Positions 20,494-31,440 of a DNA stretch of 64,000 nt are shown piece after piece. Every line of letters starts with the position of its first letter. The stretch's first letter is position 1. Below the pieces are notes generated by a model, which did not search any database, was not told the DNA's origin, and was given only the letters and a program-made list of their open reading frames with translations. The stretch covers positions 1,302,001 through 1,366,000 of the forward strand of contig NC_070572.1 in assembly GCF_026914185.1 (NCBI RefSeq). The letters are read 5' to 3'. Source of the DNA: Puccinia triticina (taxonomy: Eukaryota > Basidiomycota > Pucciniomycetes > Pucciniales > Pucciniaceae). Both the position numbers and the translations under genes were made by a program.

Positions 20494-21010
20494 TCAAGTA
20501 CTGTTTGTTGATTCTGAATCAGACTCTTCTCCCATGACAAATTGGGTTTGATTTGATTCTAGAGGTCCTATGATGGGGTCAAGCATAACCCAGTATGGGC
20601 ACAGTCTGAGCATGTAGGCCTGGATTTCTTGAGGTTCCAGACGGTTGTCTATTTGAGTCAGTGAAACGTGTGCTTGTGCTGAGCAGTATTGGCGCACAAG
20701 AGCATCAATTTTCACCGGTATATCTGTAAGGGTAATACAGTTGAGGATATAAGAAATATGAAAAGCTCATAGGGCTGGTAAAAATAAACATAATACCTTG
20801 CAGTTCACAATGAGTTATACCATGATCATGCATCAACTCCAGGATCTCTGGGCACATTTGGGCTTGTCCGTTTGGGTTAGGCGCCTCACGTCCCCGCCAT
20901 CTGAGGTAGTTGTTACCCGTAGTTAGCCATTCAACAATAATCGCAATGCTTGAGGGGCCTCCATTGATTCCGTCTTGATCCCAGCGAGTGTGTCTGGTTG
21001 GTTCATCCAT
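20494..21010 (-). CDS. Second SANT/Myb-like protein, paralogue of the 19008 gene
   Basis: Two exons (21010-20797 and 20723-20494) join in phase through a 73-base intron to give about 147 residues with no stop. The frame WDQDGINGGPSSIAIIVEWL ... YLRWRGREAPN ... DIPVKIDALVRQYCSAQAH aligns residue by residue with the domain of the 19008 gene (W, DG, SSI, WL, NY, RW, G, GI-H, DI-KI, YC-A all shared). It ends in an acidic DSES-rich tail, also like that gene. It lacks the basic N-terminal tail. The two genes converge, their ends about 90 bases apart. A truncated paralogue could modify transposition by competing for the same DNA or partner; that is speculation. Confidence 0.7.
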
Positions 21011-21243
21011 TGTCTTGTTTGTTGTGGTGAGAAGGGAAGGTGGGTGGTCCGTTAATCATGCAAATTGCAAAAGATTCTGTGCCATTCAAAAATAATTCCC
21101 ATGATGTTGCTCAAGTGTGGGAGAGTAGATGTATTTGGCCTTAGAGCTTTACGATCCAATTTTTATTTGCCCATCTCCTATCAACTCTTAGAGAATCTCT
21201 TTTTATCATCCACACCGTCACCACCTGATTTCCGCCTCTCAAA

Positions 21244-22584
21244 ATGCCCAATCCCAGTTTACTTGACCACCTTGGCTTCAAGTTTGATTCCCCCAAGCAC
21301 AAGAAGCGATCAAGATCCAAGAAAACCCGATCAAAGTCTCTCAAAGGCCCTACAAAGTCAATCGACCCAATAACTTCAACCATCTCAACAAGCAGCGTGC
21401 CAAGAAGATCGATTGAGCATCAAAAGTTAACGCCTCCAACACATATACTACCTAATCACTTGAGTGCAACTAATACCAACTTGTTCAAGGCCCCCAATTT
21501 CGACCTGTTGGAACAGATGACACAGTCACTCCAGGCTAGAGGAATTTGTATCCAAAGCAAGGAGATGTTTGCTAAGCCTTCTCAGCCAAAGGAAAATTAT
21601 GATGATGATGACTTGCCCGCCGAGTTTCCCACAGATGAGGCCCAAAATCAAGGTTCTCTTATGTTGTTTTATGTGCTGAATCTAATAAAAACTGACATTT
21701 AGAACGTGTTCAACGGGAGATCTATGCTGTTTTTGTGATGAAGAAATCCTTTCAAATCCTTTGACCCGGTTCCTCAAGCTCAACAAATATCTTAAAGGCG
21801 TACCAGAGGTTAAATTTTGGTCTGGTTCATCCAATCCTGCAGCCTTACATCTACCGGTGAGTCCCAACTGTTAAATTTCTAAATTTAATTTGCAAGAAGA
21901 CTGAGCTGAGAATCTACTCTTTCACAGTTTCCAAGAATTGCTGAACACTTTCAGCTTCACCGCGCTGAGACCACGTTGATACCTATGGGCATAAGTAGAG
22001 GATGGCCAATTCACATTGACTTTGAAATTCTCCCAACGTGAGTCTTTTATGAGGTTGCAATGTTGCTATAGGCTTTTGGTATTGTTTGCTGATAGCCAGT
22101 CAACGCCAGCCGCGTCCAAAATTTCAAGTTACACTTAGAAAAAGTCTATAAACGCAAGGTACCTTCCAACTTCATGAATAGCGCTGTAGAACTATGGCAA
22201 TCCTGTGGTAGACAGAGAGTCCAAAGTGTTGTGCACGATTTTTCCAACTTTCACATGGAACAGCCAGGATAGTGAGTGAATCAACTTAGCTATTTCTCAC
22301 TTGAATGATATTACCTTACCATTGAGCTTTTTCCTAGCTATGGTGTTCGTGGCTATCAGATAATACTTGGCCGGCTTAAAGTGATGTTCAAAAATGAGAC
22401 CCTTCCCCTGGCCCCTCCGTTGTCAAATGATTTCCTCCTACGGAAAGTGTTACTCCCAGAAGTGGCCAGCTGTCTCATTGCAGAGGACATGAATACCGAT
22501 GTAGCCAATCAAAAGGTCCAACTGAACTTGGAAGAGAGTCGGAGTTTTGGAGCGATTCTCTTTCCGGATCCCGACGAAGACTAG
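21244..22584 (+). CDS. RTC4-like domain protein carried in the Harbinger element
   Basis: Exons are proposed at 21244-21652, 21703-21856, 21928-22037, 22096-22271 and 22338-22584. Exon 1 is basic (HKKRSRSKKTRSKSLKG). Exon 2 has a CCFCDEEI segment like the cysteine pair that opens RTC4-type domains. Exons 3-5 read FQLHRAETTLIPMGISRGWP, IHIDFEIL, then FSNFHMEQPGYYGVRGYQII, matching the domain's H-E-IP-GWP-IDF core and PGYYG signature. In yeast the parent protein affects telomere capping; its role here is unknown. The frame is off by one base at the exon 1/2 and exon 3/4 junctions as I place them, so the gene is either mis-spliced in my model or slightly decayed. Domain assignment is from memory of the family pattern. 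Confidence 0.6.
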
Positions 22585-22599
22585 GGCACAACTTGCCCT

Positions 22600-23340
22600 T
22601 GCCTACTATTCCTCTAGAATCATTTTCACTAAGCGCATAACTAGTCCTTTGACATATTCCTCTAGAATCATTATAACTAAGCGCATGAATATTCCTTTGA
22701 CAGCTTTAAATAAAAAAAGTATAAATATTTCACTTCTTACACGGGTATTAACTAAGGTTGCAAGCGAGTATGATAAGGATTTTGAGCCGGTCTTGTCACA
22801 AAAAAGGGACTGGTGGAGGCGCCAGCGTGCACGCTGAAAAAGGGCAGGGAGAACTGGGTTAATCTGTCACCCAGGAGGAGCCCAATCTGATCAACGCAGC
22901 GAGATCAAGCTGCAACAATAAATTGACATTTGGCGGTTGATTGCCCGTCACGAAGGTAGCAATAGTAAGCCCAGGCGAAGCTTGATGGTCTTTGTGGAGG
23001 GTTTGTTTCAATTGATTGTGATATGGTCTCCGGGTATCATCACATGTGGTTTCTTGAGTTCTTCCATCTTACTTTGCTGTTGGCTCGTCGCAGCCGAAGA
23101 ACCAAAAACAGGCCAAGCTTCAAATTAAAGGGTGACCCCGCGCGGGCGCCAAATGGGGGAGTGGGGCTCCGCCCAAACTTAGCTAAGTCCAAGGGTGGAG
23201 GCGCGAACTTGGGAGGGAATTAGTTAAGTTTGGGCTCCGCCGTTGGTCAATACTTTTAAAAAGGCCAAGCTTAATATTAAAGGGTGACCCCGCGCCGGTG
23301 GAGCGCTCTCCAAATGCGGGAGTGTGGCTCTGCCATTGTC
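22600..23340. repeat. Short direct repeats in gap between RTC4-like and bZIP genes
   Basis: TATTCCTCTAGAATCATT occurs at 22607 and 22655 (48-bp period). AAAGGGTGACCCCGCGC with its CCAAATG.GGGAGTG.GGCTC neighbourhood occurs near 23127 and 23279. No gene is supported between 22590 and 23440. Confidence 0.7.
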
Positions 23341-23439
23341 TAATATTTTTAATTCCCTGCTCCCATTGGGCCGTTGGATCCCAGAAGAGTACTGGAGCCC
23401 GGTCCCCTCTGGACTAGCTTTGCTTGTCGGCGGACAATT

Positions 23440-25093
23440 CACATGCTTGCTGGCAAGGCTTGCCTGCTATGACCTAGGGTAGGCGCATACATACATAGCT
23501 GGCTCTCCGATCTCTTGACCACCGATTCTCTCGGTGTGCTTGACTCGCCGGCTGCTTGCTGGCAGCATGGCCGCAGACAGGGAATCGCTGGCGGGGGTCT
23601 TGACAGGATCCAGACCTGTTCTTTGAGCTCCCTGAACCTGTTCTCGAGCTTGGCGACATGCTCCTTACGGTCTCTGGAGGCCTGGGCAGCAGCTGGAGGG
23701 GGAGAGGGTGTTAGTGCTGGTGTATATTCTGTGTTGTTGTGGTTTAGGACTTACTCCGGTTCGGATCATGCTTGCCTTGGAAATGCCCGGATGGGGGTTG
23801 AAGGGGACAAAGGGCAGCTCCTGGATGCTGGCAAGGAGAGAGATCTTGGCTGGCTTGGGGTTGTGGCCATCGTCTGGCTTGCGCTTGGTGGGCGTATGTC
23901 GTAGTGCCCGACGACTCATTCCAAAATTCAGATGGATGCGACTGGTGTTTAGGATTGGGGTGGTCGATCAGCGCTTGAGGGGCTTCGCTGAGATCAGAGT
24001 CAGTGCTGATGTCTGATGTATCTTTGGGTTTTGAGTTGGATATTTGCGAATCCAAGGATGAAGCGTTACTGGTCCGGCGCCATTCTTCTTCCCATTCAAG
24101 CTCGAGCACGTCTTCGCCACCCCAGGTAACTGTTTTGCGAAGCTCACGACGCCTATTCGGGCAGCTTAGCGCAGACGGGGCTCGGCAATCCTGACCACCC
24201 TTTTTGGGTTCAGAGGCGTAGCCGGAAGACCGGGAAGCATGAGGGGGAGTGAAGCTTTGGGGACCACCAAGTCTCTGCGTCTTGAGCACTCCGTTGGCGC
24301 TGCCACCTGCGCGGGGGGAAGTTGGAGGGACAGGCAGATCGGGTCTGGCATGCGATGGCGGAGTGCCAGGAGCCACGTCTGAATCATGAGAGGAAGCTTC
24401 GTCGCCTTCAGAGGATGGAGTGAATGATGTGGAGGGCAATGACGAGGTTGTGCGGTTGAGGTGTTTGGAGGAGCTAGAGGTAGACTTGTTGATTGATGGA
24501 TCCGAGCCAGACGCTTTGAAGGGGGATGAGGTGACTAGAGCGTTGCGCGTGAGAACATTGAATGCGCTGCTTTGCCGAGGAGGGGGGTGGGCCTTCTGGT
24601 TCATCTGATTGATCATTTGAAGAGGTGGTGCAGAGGGTGGGAGGTTAGGATGCGGTCAAGGAGGGATGGGAAGGTTCTCATCGCTTTTGCGCTTGGTGCC
24701 AGGCTTGTGAGGGCCTTGGAGGGGAGTCGAGGGGGTAGGAGTTGGTAAGGGGCAAGTGGCAGTTGGGGGACGATGGGTATCTACAGCTGACAAAAGTTGG
24801 GAGGCAATTCCAAGGCCTTGCAAAGCAGCTGCCATTTGACTCTGAGTACCTGGGGCACGGTGTTGGGTGAAGGAGATGCGAGAGCCCGGGGTAGAATGTG
24901 CGGCGGTCTGTGCAACGGTAGATGGCTGATGATTGAGTGCTGGACGGGATGGCTGATTGGGAGTGGAAGGTGCGGATTTGAAAATGGACGACGAAACCAA
25001 ACTTGCCTGTCCCAGACGCTTGAAAGCTTCACTTTGTCTAGGAGCAGCAGCCGACGAATGTAGCTGGTTTTTGCCACTAGCAGCTGTTGTCAA
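23440..25093 (-). pseudogene. bZIP (Hac1/XBP1-like) transcription factor gene, one premature stop
   Basis: A single frame runs from ATG 25093 to about 23746, interrupted only by TGA 24656-24658, which lies in TTGA context. The long N-terminal part is serine/proline-rich with two similar modules (PRQSEAFKRLGQASLVSSSI and PRQSSAFNVLTRNALVTSSP). After a GTAAGT donor near 23746 and an acceptor (CCCTCCAG) near 23692, the frame continues TAAQASRDRKEHVAKLENRF, so the joined basic region has the N-R-x-A-A-Q-x-S-R-D-R-K pattern of Hac1/XBP1-type factors, followed by leucines for a short zipper. The bZIP lies near the C-terminus. This may be a captured host gene, since such factors control the unfolded protein response. 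The join and the stop make activity doubtful. Confidence 0.55.
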
Positions 25094-25103
25094 GAGTAGA
25101 GTG

Positions 25104-25660
25104 CAGTTTTAGTATTCATTGGACGATGAGCTGGGGCAAAGGTGAATGGACTTGATGACTCACTACAAGAAGATGGTTCTTTCGAGTGGTTATGTGTCAT
25201 TTTTCCTAAAACGTTTTGCATAAATCTCAGACGTAGAATTAAAAAAAGTATGTCAGTTACTGAGTGGTGTGGTCGAGATGAGAGATTGATTGGCGTGCTC
25301 TGGAGGGCAGACTGCTGCTGTGCCTTGCCAGCAACCAGAGCAACCATAAACAGGGATTTAGGAAAAAAAAAACTTACTTTGTCGAGGTGTTCCAAGGGAG
25401 GAGGTTTGCTGTCCTAGCTACGTGGATCCTGACACCGCAGGTAGAGAAAAAATTGGATCCAATATTCAAACGTTTTGCATAATTCTCAGCCGGCAAATTA
25501 AAAAAGGATGTCAGTTACTGATTGATGTGGTTGAGATGAGAGAGATTGATTGGTGCGCTCTGGAGGGCAGACCGCTGCTGTGCCTTGCCAGCAACCAGAG
25601 CAACCATAGAAAGAGATTTAGGGGAAAAAACGTACTTCGTCAAGGGTTGTATTCCAAGGA
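25104..25660. repeat. 259-bp imperfect tandem duplication upstream of bZIP gene
   Basis: ACGTTTTGCATAA... through GCCAGCAACCAGAGCAACCA recurs with an offset of 259 bases (25211 and 25470; 25335 and 25594). It lies 5' of the bZIP start on the minus strand. GTAAGT-like motifs in both copies could be intron donors. Confidence 0.8.
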
Positions 25661-26194
25661 AAAGGGGCCGGAATAACACCAGCTTGACGGAAAGAACGAA
25701 TCGATTTTTCAAATTGATGTTGCTCATTTGGCCTGCAGCGTTTTTGGCGGCTTTGCGTGGAGTTGAGATGGTTGTTTTTTCTTTAGACTGGCTGTGTTTT
25801 TCATAATCTGCTTGCTTGCTTAGGTTGGTGGTGAGTAGTCGTGGCGCTCGTACTGTCGGATTACACGTAATCCAACAGTACAAGCGCTGAGGCGCGCTCG
25901 GCACGCGCGCATCAGGGCGGGACACCGTTGGTCAGCCAAAATCATGTACACGGCACACGCCGGCGGGTACCCAGGGGGGGTGGCAGGTACCCGAGCCTAC
26001 CCCCGAGATACACACATCCAAGTAGCAGACTGATGTATCCGTGATAAATTCAAGAACTCTCTTTCTGGCTGTTAGTGCCATTCCCTCCCTTTGTTCTATG
26101 GCCGATTGCGCCATTCTCATGTTTTTTCTCTGGGCAATTATGCTCTCTATCTTGGAGCTGGTAGTTGAGCCAGCTGTTTGTAGCAGGATTTATT

Positions 26195-27591
26195 TCATTC
26201 ATTAAAATCAAGTACTTGTTTCTTAATTTTTTCACACTGCTGACGCCCAGCCAGTGTGGATCGCTGTCTTGTGTGCTTACTCAGATCATTGTCGGGGAGA
26301 ATTCTTCCAGGATTGAGGATGGGATCATTAAAATCGAAGTCATTGCCCTGATTCAGGATGTTATGGAGAACTCCACATGCCTGAACAAGAATCAAAAAAA
26401 TCAGATATGTGACATACACGAGGTTGCATGTATTATTAAATCATTATTATCACACACCATTATCCATGCATTTGCTCTGACTTGGTCTTTCTTACCACCA
26501 ATGCGAAGTCAGAGGCCTTTCAAGCTTTGGAATCTTCCTTTGAGAGCCCCTATACACATCTCAATGTGAACCCGGTTCTTTGCAAGCAGATAGTTGAATG
26601 AATGTTTGTCTTCGGTGAGCTGCCCGTGTGCTGGTCGTTTGAAAGCAGCAACAATGGTGGGTGTAGTGACAAACGCTGAGTCGGCGAGGAGACACTCTCC
26701 CGGAGAAAAAAAATCATCAGGAGTCAAAGTAACACTAGCATTTGCCATAACACGTTGGTCGTGGGAGCAGCCGGGCCATCCAGTGTAGAGGTAGAGGATG
26801 TTTCGCCGGTTATGGCAGATGATCAGCGTAGCGATGGCATAGAAACCCTTTCGAGACCAAAAATCTGGACTGTTCTTGCTGGGACTGTCGAAGATTGAAA
26901 TCAGGGAGCCATCGATTAGACCAACGCAGCCATCAAATCCAACTTCAGCATAGTTCTCTTCAATTGATCTTCGCTCCGCTGCGGTGGGCCATTTGATAAT
27001 GTCTGATTGCATTTGCAAGATTGCCATTATGCATCGATTGGTGTACAATTCAACGGTTCCATTGCCAACTTGGAAAAATTGCGCAAGGAATCCAATTGAT
27101 GCACCATTCCCCAACAATCCAAACCGCTTCAGTGCAACCATCAGTTGTTCTGAGACTGGCCGTTGGGGATTGTTGGAATTATTTTGGAAGACAGGATTGG
27201 AGGAAATCTGTTCAGTCAGCCTCAAGAAAGCCCCTTGCGACATCCGAAACTCTTGCTTGAATGCCCGATCGCCTAGTCGGTTCATGAGCCAATTGCTGTT
27301 GTCCGGAGCAAGAGAAAGTCGTCCACGAGTACCAAAGTACCTCTCATGATAGACTGCTTGAATATATTGCAACAAGTCATCATTGGCGGCCGCTTGTGTT
27401 TCGTCTTTGTCGGAGCTTGACTTTCTGTCCTCCTCATCTGAGCTGCTTTTTTCGTCAAGTCCCAAAGCCCCATTGATTACATAAAGCAAGAGGTTGTTCT
27501 CCAAGGCCGTTTCAAGGAACTTAATCGTATCTTGCCTTTGCGAAACACGGACCATCTTGATGTAGAGAAATCTGAGAAGTGTATGGTTCAA
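26195..27591 (-). CDS. PIF/Harbinger DDE transposase (DDE_4 type), with premature stop
   Basis: This is the enzyme that cuts out and inserts the element. The first frame (27591-26509, 360 residues) has an N-terminal helical region and the catalytic core with D in GLIDGS (about residue 230), D in GWPGCSHDQRVMANASV (about 275) and E in RVHIEMCIGALKGRF (about 345), so the D-D-E triad is intact. It hits TGA at 26509-26511, where a CGA arginine is expected (GL-stop-LRI). After a GTAAG donor and a TTGTTCAG acceptor near 26382, a second exon gives ACGVLHNILNQGND, the typical C-terminal box, ending at 26195. Length and order fit HARBI1-like proteins. One stop keeps this copy from making a full enzyme unless read through. 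Confidence 0.85.
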
Positions 27592-27834
27592 AGGAAAGAT
27601 CAGTAAGTAGTAGGGTGGTGGTGAAGAGAATTCAAAAACAGTTCTGTATCATACGTGTGGGTGATCGTGACTTGCTGGGAGAAATCCTGAATCGGTCTCC
27701 ACCAATTGTCGTAAAATTGGGGGTTCAAAGCTGCAGGAAAAATCTCCAACTTTTGGTGGGGGTTAATTTTTCCTGAATTTGGTCTCCTGAATCGCTTCCT
27801 GCACGCGCAAGATTCAACTTTGAACCCCCCCAAT

Positions 27835-28741
27835 GTATGACTATGTCAGGGGTGGTCTCTATTGTGACTCACCTCTGAATGATAACTGAAGGGTGACAAT
27901 AGCTTAAGGCTACGGGTCCTTTGAATTGAAGATGATAAACATTCTGGTACAAAGTGCAAGGATGTGAAACTAAGTAATATCTGGAAGGGAAATAAAGTGA
28001 AGTGGAGGAGGAAGAAGGAAGGGAAAGAGCTCAATCTATTTGTCAGCCTGTAGGTAACTAACCGTGTCTGAGAGGGTTGTTACTAGCAAGATGATAGTGT
28101 AAGATGCCAAGGATGGGCCAATGGGTTTGTGGTAAGACCTGTAAAAGGTTTCACTCTATCAGTAATCTTGACTGAGAGGCTTGCTCAATTAATGCACATC
28201 CAGATCAACACAGAGTGTTAATAGGCATCCAAGGAAGAACTCAACTTGGGTTCATGGTTTTACCTACAGAAAGGTAAGGGTAATCAAGAGTTGATGTTAT
28301 TCCTGAATTGAAAGATGTTTGAGAATGAAGGCACTGTTTAACTATGTATGTGTTAAACCTTTCTGTAATAATATTCTGAGGGATAAACAGTCCTGGGGGG
28401 CGTGTTTATATAGAGGGGGAAAAGAGCAGGAGGGAACATGAGGCACTTGGAGGCACTTCAGGACCAGGGGGGAACTGGAAGCGCTCAAGGGAAGCAGATC
28501 CTCATGAGGATCAACATTGGAAATGATCAGGGCAGTGTAATGATCAGTACTAATCCTAGATCAGTAGCTGTGTACACTAGCTGATCATAACCCATCAGTG
28601 GTTCCATTCAGTGCTCTTTGAATTGGATTACATCATGTATTGTTTATGTATTTAATTCATAGCCAATATGTTATGTAAAAAGGGACTGAGGCGTAACAGG
28701 GGATAAATGAGTGATACCTGCCTTGGGGTATTTCACGTGTG
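27835..28741. other. Possible LTR fragment, no gene
   Basis: A TATATAAACACGCCCC box on the minus strand at about 28400-28415 and A/T-rich flanks look like an LTR promoter region similar in layout to 3.06-4.1 kb. No paired copy was found in the window and no coding frame is supported. Confidence 0.3.
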
Positions 28742-29150
28742 CAACGGTGGGTAGTTACGATAACAGTTACTATCAGTTTTTTTTCTCCTTCAGTCTTTAA
28801 TTTAAAATTTAGAACCACCTAATGATTTTTCTCAGCTAGATCAAGAAGTCATACCTCTCCTCTAATAATTGGTGAAATAATTTTCCATTTTTTGTAAAAA
28901 GACTGCCTGGATATCCTTGATTACACTTCCAGTTTTTAGTTACTGGTTTTAGTTACTAGTAACTGCAAAATTTGACACGGAATAAGGGATATCAATTTAT
29001 TCTTTTGACAAAAATGGAAAATTCTTTCACCAATTTTTAGAGGAGAGCTCTGACTTCTTGATCTAGCTGACAGAACATTTTATTTGGTTCCTAATTTTGA
29101 ATTGAAGACCAAAGAAGAGGATTCATGGTTATCGTAACTACCCACCGTTG
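28742..29150. mobile_element. 409-bp fold-back MITE with CAACGGTGGG termini
   Basis: Ends are CAACGGTGGGTAGTTACGAT and the exact complement, with ACGTGTG on both sides (28735-28741 and 29151-29157). Further inside, arms at about 28830-28895 and 29005-29075 also pair. No coding capacity. The terminus matches the fold-back at 58685-59162. Confidence 0.88.
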
Positions 29151-29160
29151 ACGTGTGCAG

Positions 29161-30527
29161 TGGAGAATGTCAAAACGGACCCGGGTATAATTTACACTGC
29201 CGGTACCCGCGTGTTTTTTTTCAAAAACAGGCACCCAGCACCGCATCCGGCACCGCCTGGCGGGTACCAGCGGTCTTTTAGGCGGGTACCAGCGGTACCC
29301 TCCAGCTTTTTTCATCAAAAAGGTCACCAAGAGGTGTCCTTGATGAACGGAATGGACACGTCATCAAGAGGTCCTCCCCTTGATGACTGCAACAGGTCGG
29401 TCATTGAGGGGAGGACCTCTCAATGACCAGAAAAGCGATGTGGAACTCCTACCGTGCCAGGCGGTAGGCAGAGCGTTGAGGGGATAGGTGCTGTTGAGCT
29501 GCCCTCGTGGTGGTCCGGCAAATAAGATGAGGATTGGAACTTGATAGCGTTGGGGGGGGATTTGTAGAGAGACGACGGGGATGGAATACCGTTGGCGGTG
29601 GTTGGTTGTTTGAGGATTGGATGATGATGATAAAGGGATAAGGATCAGGATGAAGGATCAGAATAATGCTGGGGATACTGCCAGCGGATCAGAACAGTTT
29701 GATGGAATTTCTCTTGGATCAGAGCAAGTCCCATGCCGTCCCATCCTCCAAGTTCGAACTCAAACTTGGACTCTGGGGAGTGACATGTCACAGGACATGT
29801 CATCACATCCCTAACTACAAAACAAAACCACCAGGAAAGAAAAGAAAACAAAACCCAACAAACAACAAGCAGAAGAAAAGAATAAACAAAGCTTAAAGAG
29901 GAAACCAAACAGGATAAAGTGAAGAAATAAAACATCATAATAAACCCACATAGTACATGTGTTAGGACCAAGAAACAGGAAGAGGACTAAATAATAATGA
30001 AAAGAAAAGGGATGGGGATGGTAATCTAGAGAATGAATCTTGAGGATCTTGAAGAGCTGAAAATGGCTGATCTTGAGGGGTGGACTCTTGAAGTTGATGA
30101 TCTTGATGACTTGTTGATTTGGACAGTCTTGAGGCCCTGTACCAATTTGAACACCACAGCGATGACCGACCTGTTTCAGTCATCAAACAGGTTGGTCATG
30201 GTCATTGAGGGTGCTCCCCCAACGACCAGCACACACTTCTCATCAAGGGGAGTGACAACTCCCCTTGATGGCTGCACCAGGGACCGTCCTCGATGACTGG
30301 TCCTATCTATTGAGGGCAGCCCAGAGCGGGCAAAGGGCCGGGGGTCCGGGGTTTACCCGATTAACCCGGCAGGGGAAAGCGGTACTTGGGGGCGGTACCC
30401 GGGTACCGCACCGCTTTTTCCAAAAAAACGGGCACCCGGCACCGCCTGGGGGGTGCGCGGCGGGTGCGGGCGGTACCCGCCCGCGGGTGCCGGGTACTGC
30501 CAAACGGGTACCGGTTGACATTCTCTA
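29161..30527. mobile_element. Second hAT-type element, non-autonomous, 1.37 kb
   Basis: Ends are TGGAGAATGTCAAAACGG and complement of TAGAGAATGTCAACCGG, with a perfect 8-bp duplication GTGTGCAG (29153-29160, 30528-30535). GGTACCCG-rich subterminal arrays lie at both ends, as in the hAT at 11.15 kb. The middle (about 29470-30120) is related to 46.2-47.0 kb. No transposase frame remains. Its target overlaps the right target duplication of the MITE before it. Confidence 0.88.
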
Positions 30528-30535
30528 GTGTGCAG

Positions 30536-31440
30536 TAATATTACAATGTGTTGTAATCTTACTGTTTGCACGTAACTTAACTCTCATAACAACAGTACAT
30601 TAGGGTAACTATATTTAACTATGGTTATCTGTAATGTAATGTATAACAAGAGTACATTCTTAAGCTTGTATCTAATGATATACATATGTAATAAAAGGTG
30701 TAAAAGGAATGTACTATATGTAATGTGAACAATTGCAGGTACTTGGTACGTGTAAGGCACTGAGACATGTACTCTGTGGCTGGCACTATTTAAGCCCCAA
30801 TCACAACTAGTAGTCGTAGTCTAGTGGGCTTGGTAATTCAAAGTGTAATCTATTGTGAAAATAAGCTGGGGAATCCTTCTCAGTGGAGAGGATCCCTACT
30901 TAAACACTCTGGTTGCTTTGGACCTAGTGTCGCAAGCAGGCGTGTGCCTTTCTGGAAGGGAGTGTTTTCCTCAGAAGGATTACATTAATCCCTATTGGGA
31001 ATACTCTCTTTGATTCTATTCCTTTTGCAGTCTTATGGCGCGGTTGAGGAGTGGAGGTACTCTCTCAACACGCTTGAGGCTGACAGAATATCCATCCATA
31101 CATACAAGGAAGGCCCCCTGTAGCCCCTGGGAGCAACCTGTAGCGCAGTGGTGCTACACTTTTGTAGCGTAAAAGCGCATGTAGCACTCAGATAGCGCAA
31201 ATAAAGCCCTTTTGCGCTGCGCTGCGCTATATTGTAGCCAAAGCGCGGCTTTTTGCGCTGGTGTGAAAGAAAATAAAAAGAACCTATGATTTTGCTTAAG
31301 ACATGCATTGTGAGCTGCATACAACAATTGGTAAAAAATACAGACCACTTGCATAGCAGCAAATAGGGCCAACAACAATAGGAAACACAAACCATAAGAC
31401 CAACAACAACAGGAAAAACAAGTTAATCACACGTTTTTCT
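30536..31440. other. Gene-free stretch with eroded fold-back fragment
   Basis: 30536-31080 is A/T-rich with a possible TATTTAAG box near 30788 and no supported gene. 31140-31260 is a GTAGCGCAGTGG/AGCGCAAA-rich fragment of the fold-back family. Confidence 0.45.

Larger units (their letters stand above)
18754..27831. mobile_element. PIF/Harbinger-type DNA transposon, 9.08 kb, with cargo genes
   Basis: The ends are GGGGGGGTTCAAAGTTGAAT and its complement, continuing as an inverted repeat through ...GAGACCAAATTCAGG for about 66 bp with one mismatch. Both flanks are AAT (18751-18753 and 27832-27834), a 3-bp duplication. Inside are a DDE transposase (26195-27591, minus), a SANT/Myb-like gene (19008, plus), a second paralogous SANT-like gene (20494-21010, minus), an RTC4-domain gene (21244, plus) and a bZIP gene (23440-25093, minus). 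Transposase plus Myb-like protein is the standard Harbinger pair; the other three genes are extra. The repeats match so well that insertion looks recent relative to the Copia and Gypsy elements. Confidence 0.88.

Noticed and set aside
23515..24016. Plus-strand frames opposite the bZIP gene
   Set aside because: The opposite strand has the continuous frame with recognisable basic region; these are shadows.
25910..25930. ACACCGTTG as a possible right end of another CAACGGTGT element
   Set aside because: No matching CAACGGTGTCCCGC left end was found upstream within the window.
30547..31069. TGTTGTAATC ... CTCTCAACA as a solo LTR
   Set aside because: TGTTG/CAACA ends are suggestive, but flanking 5-mers (CAATG, CGCTT) do not match and no second copy is present.
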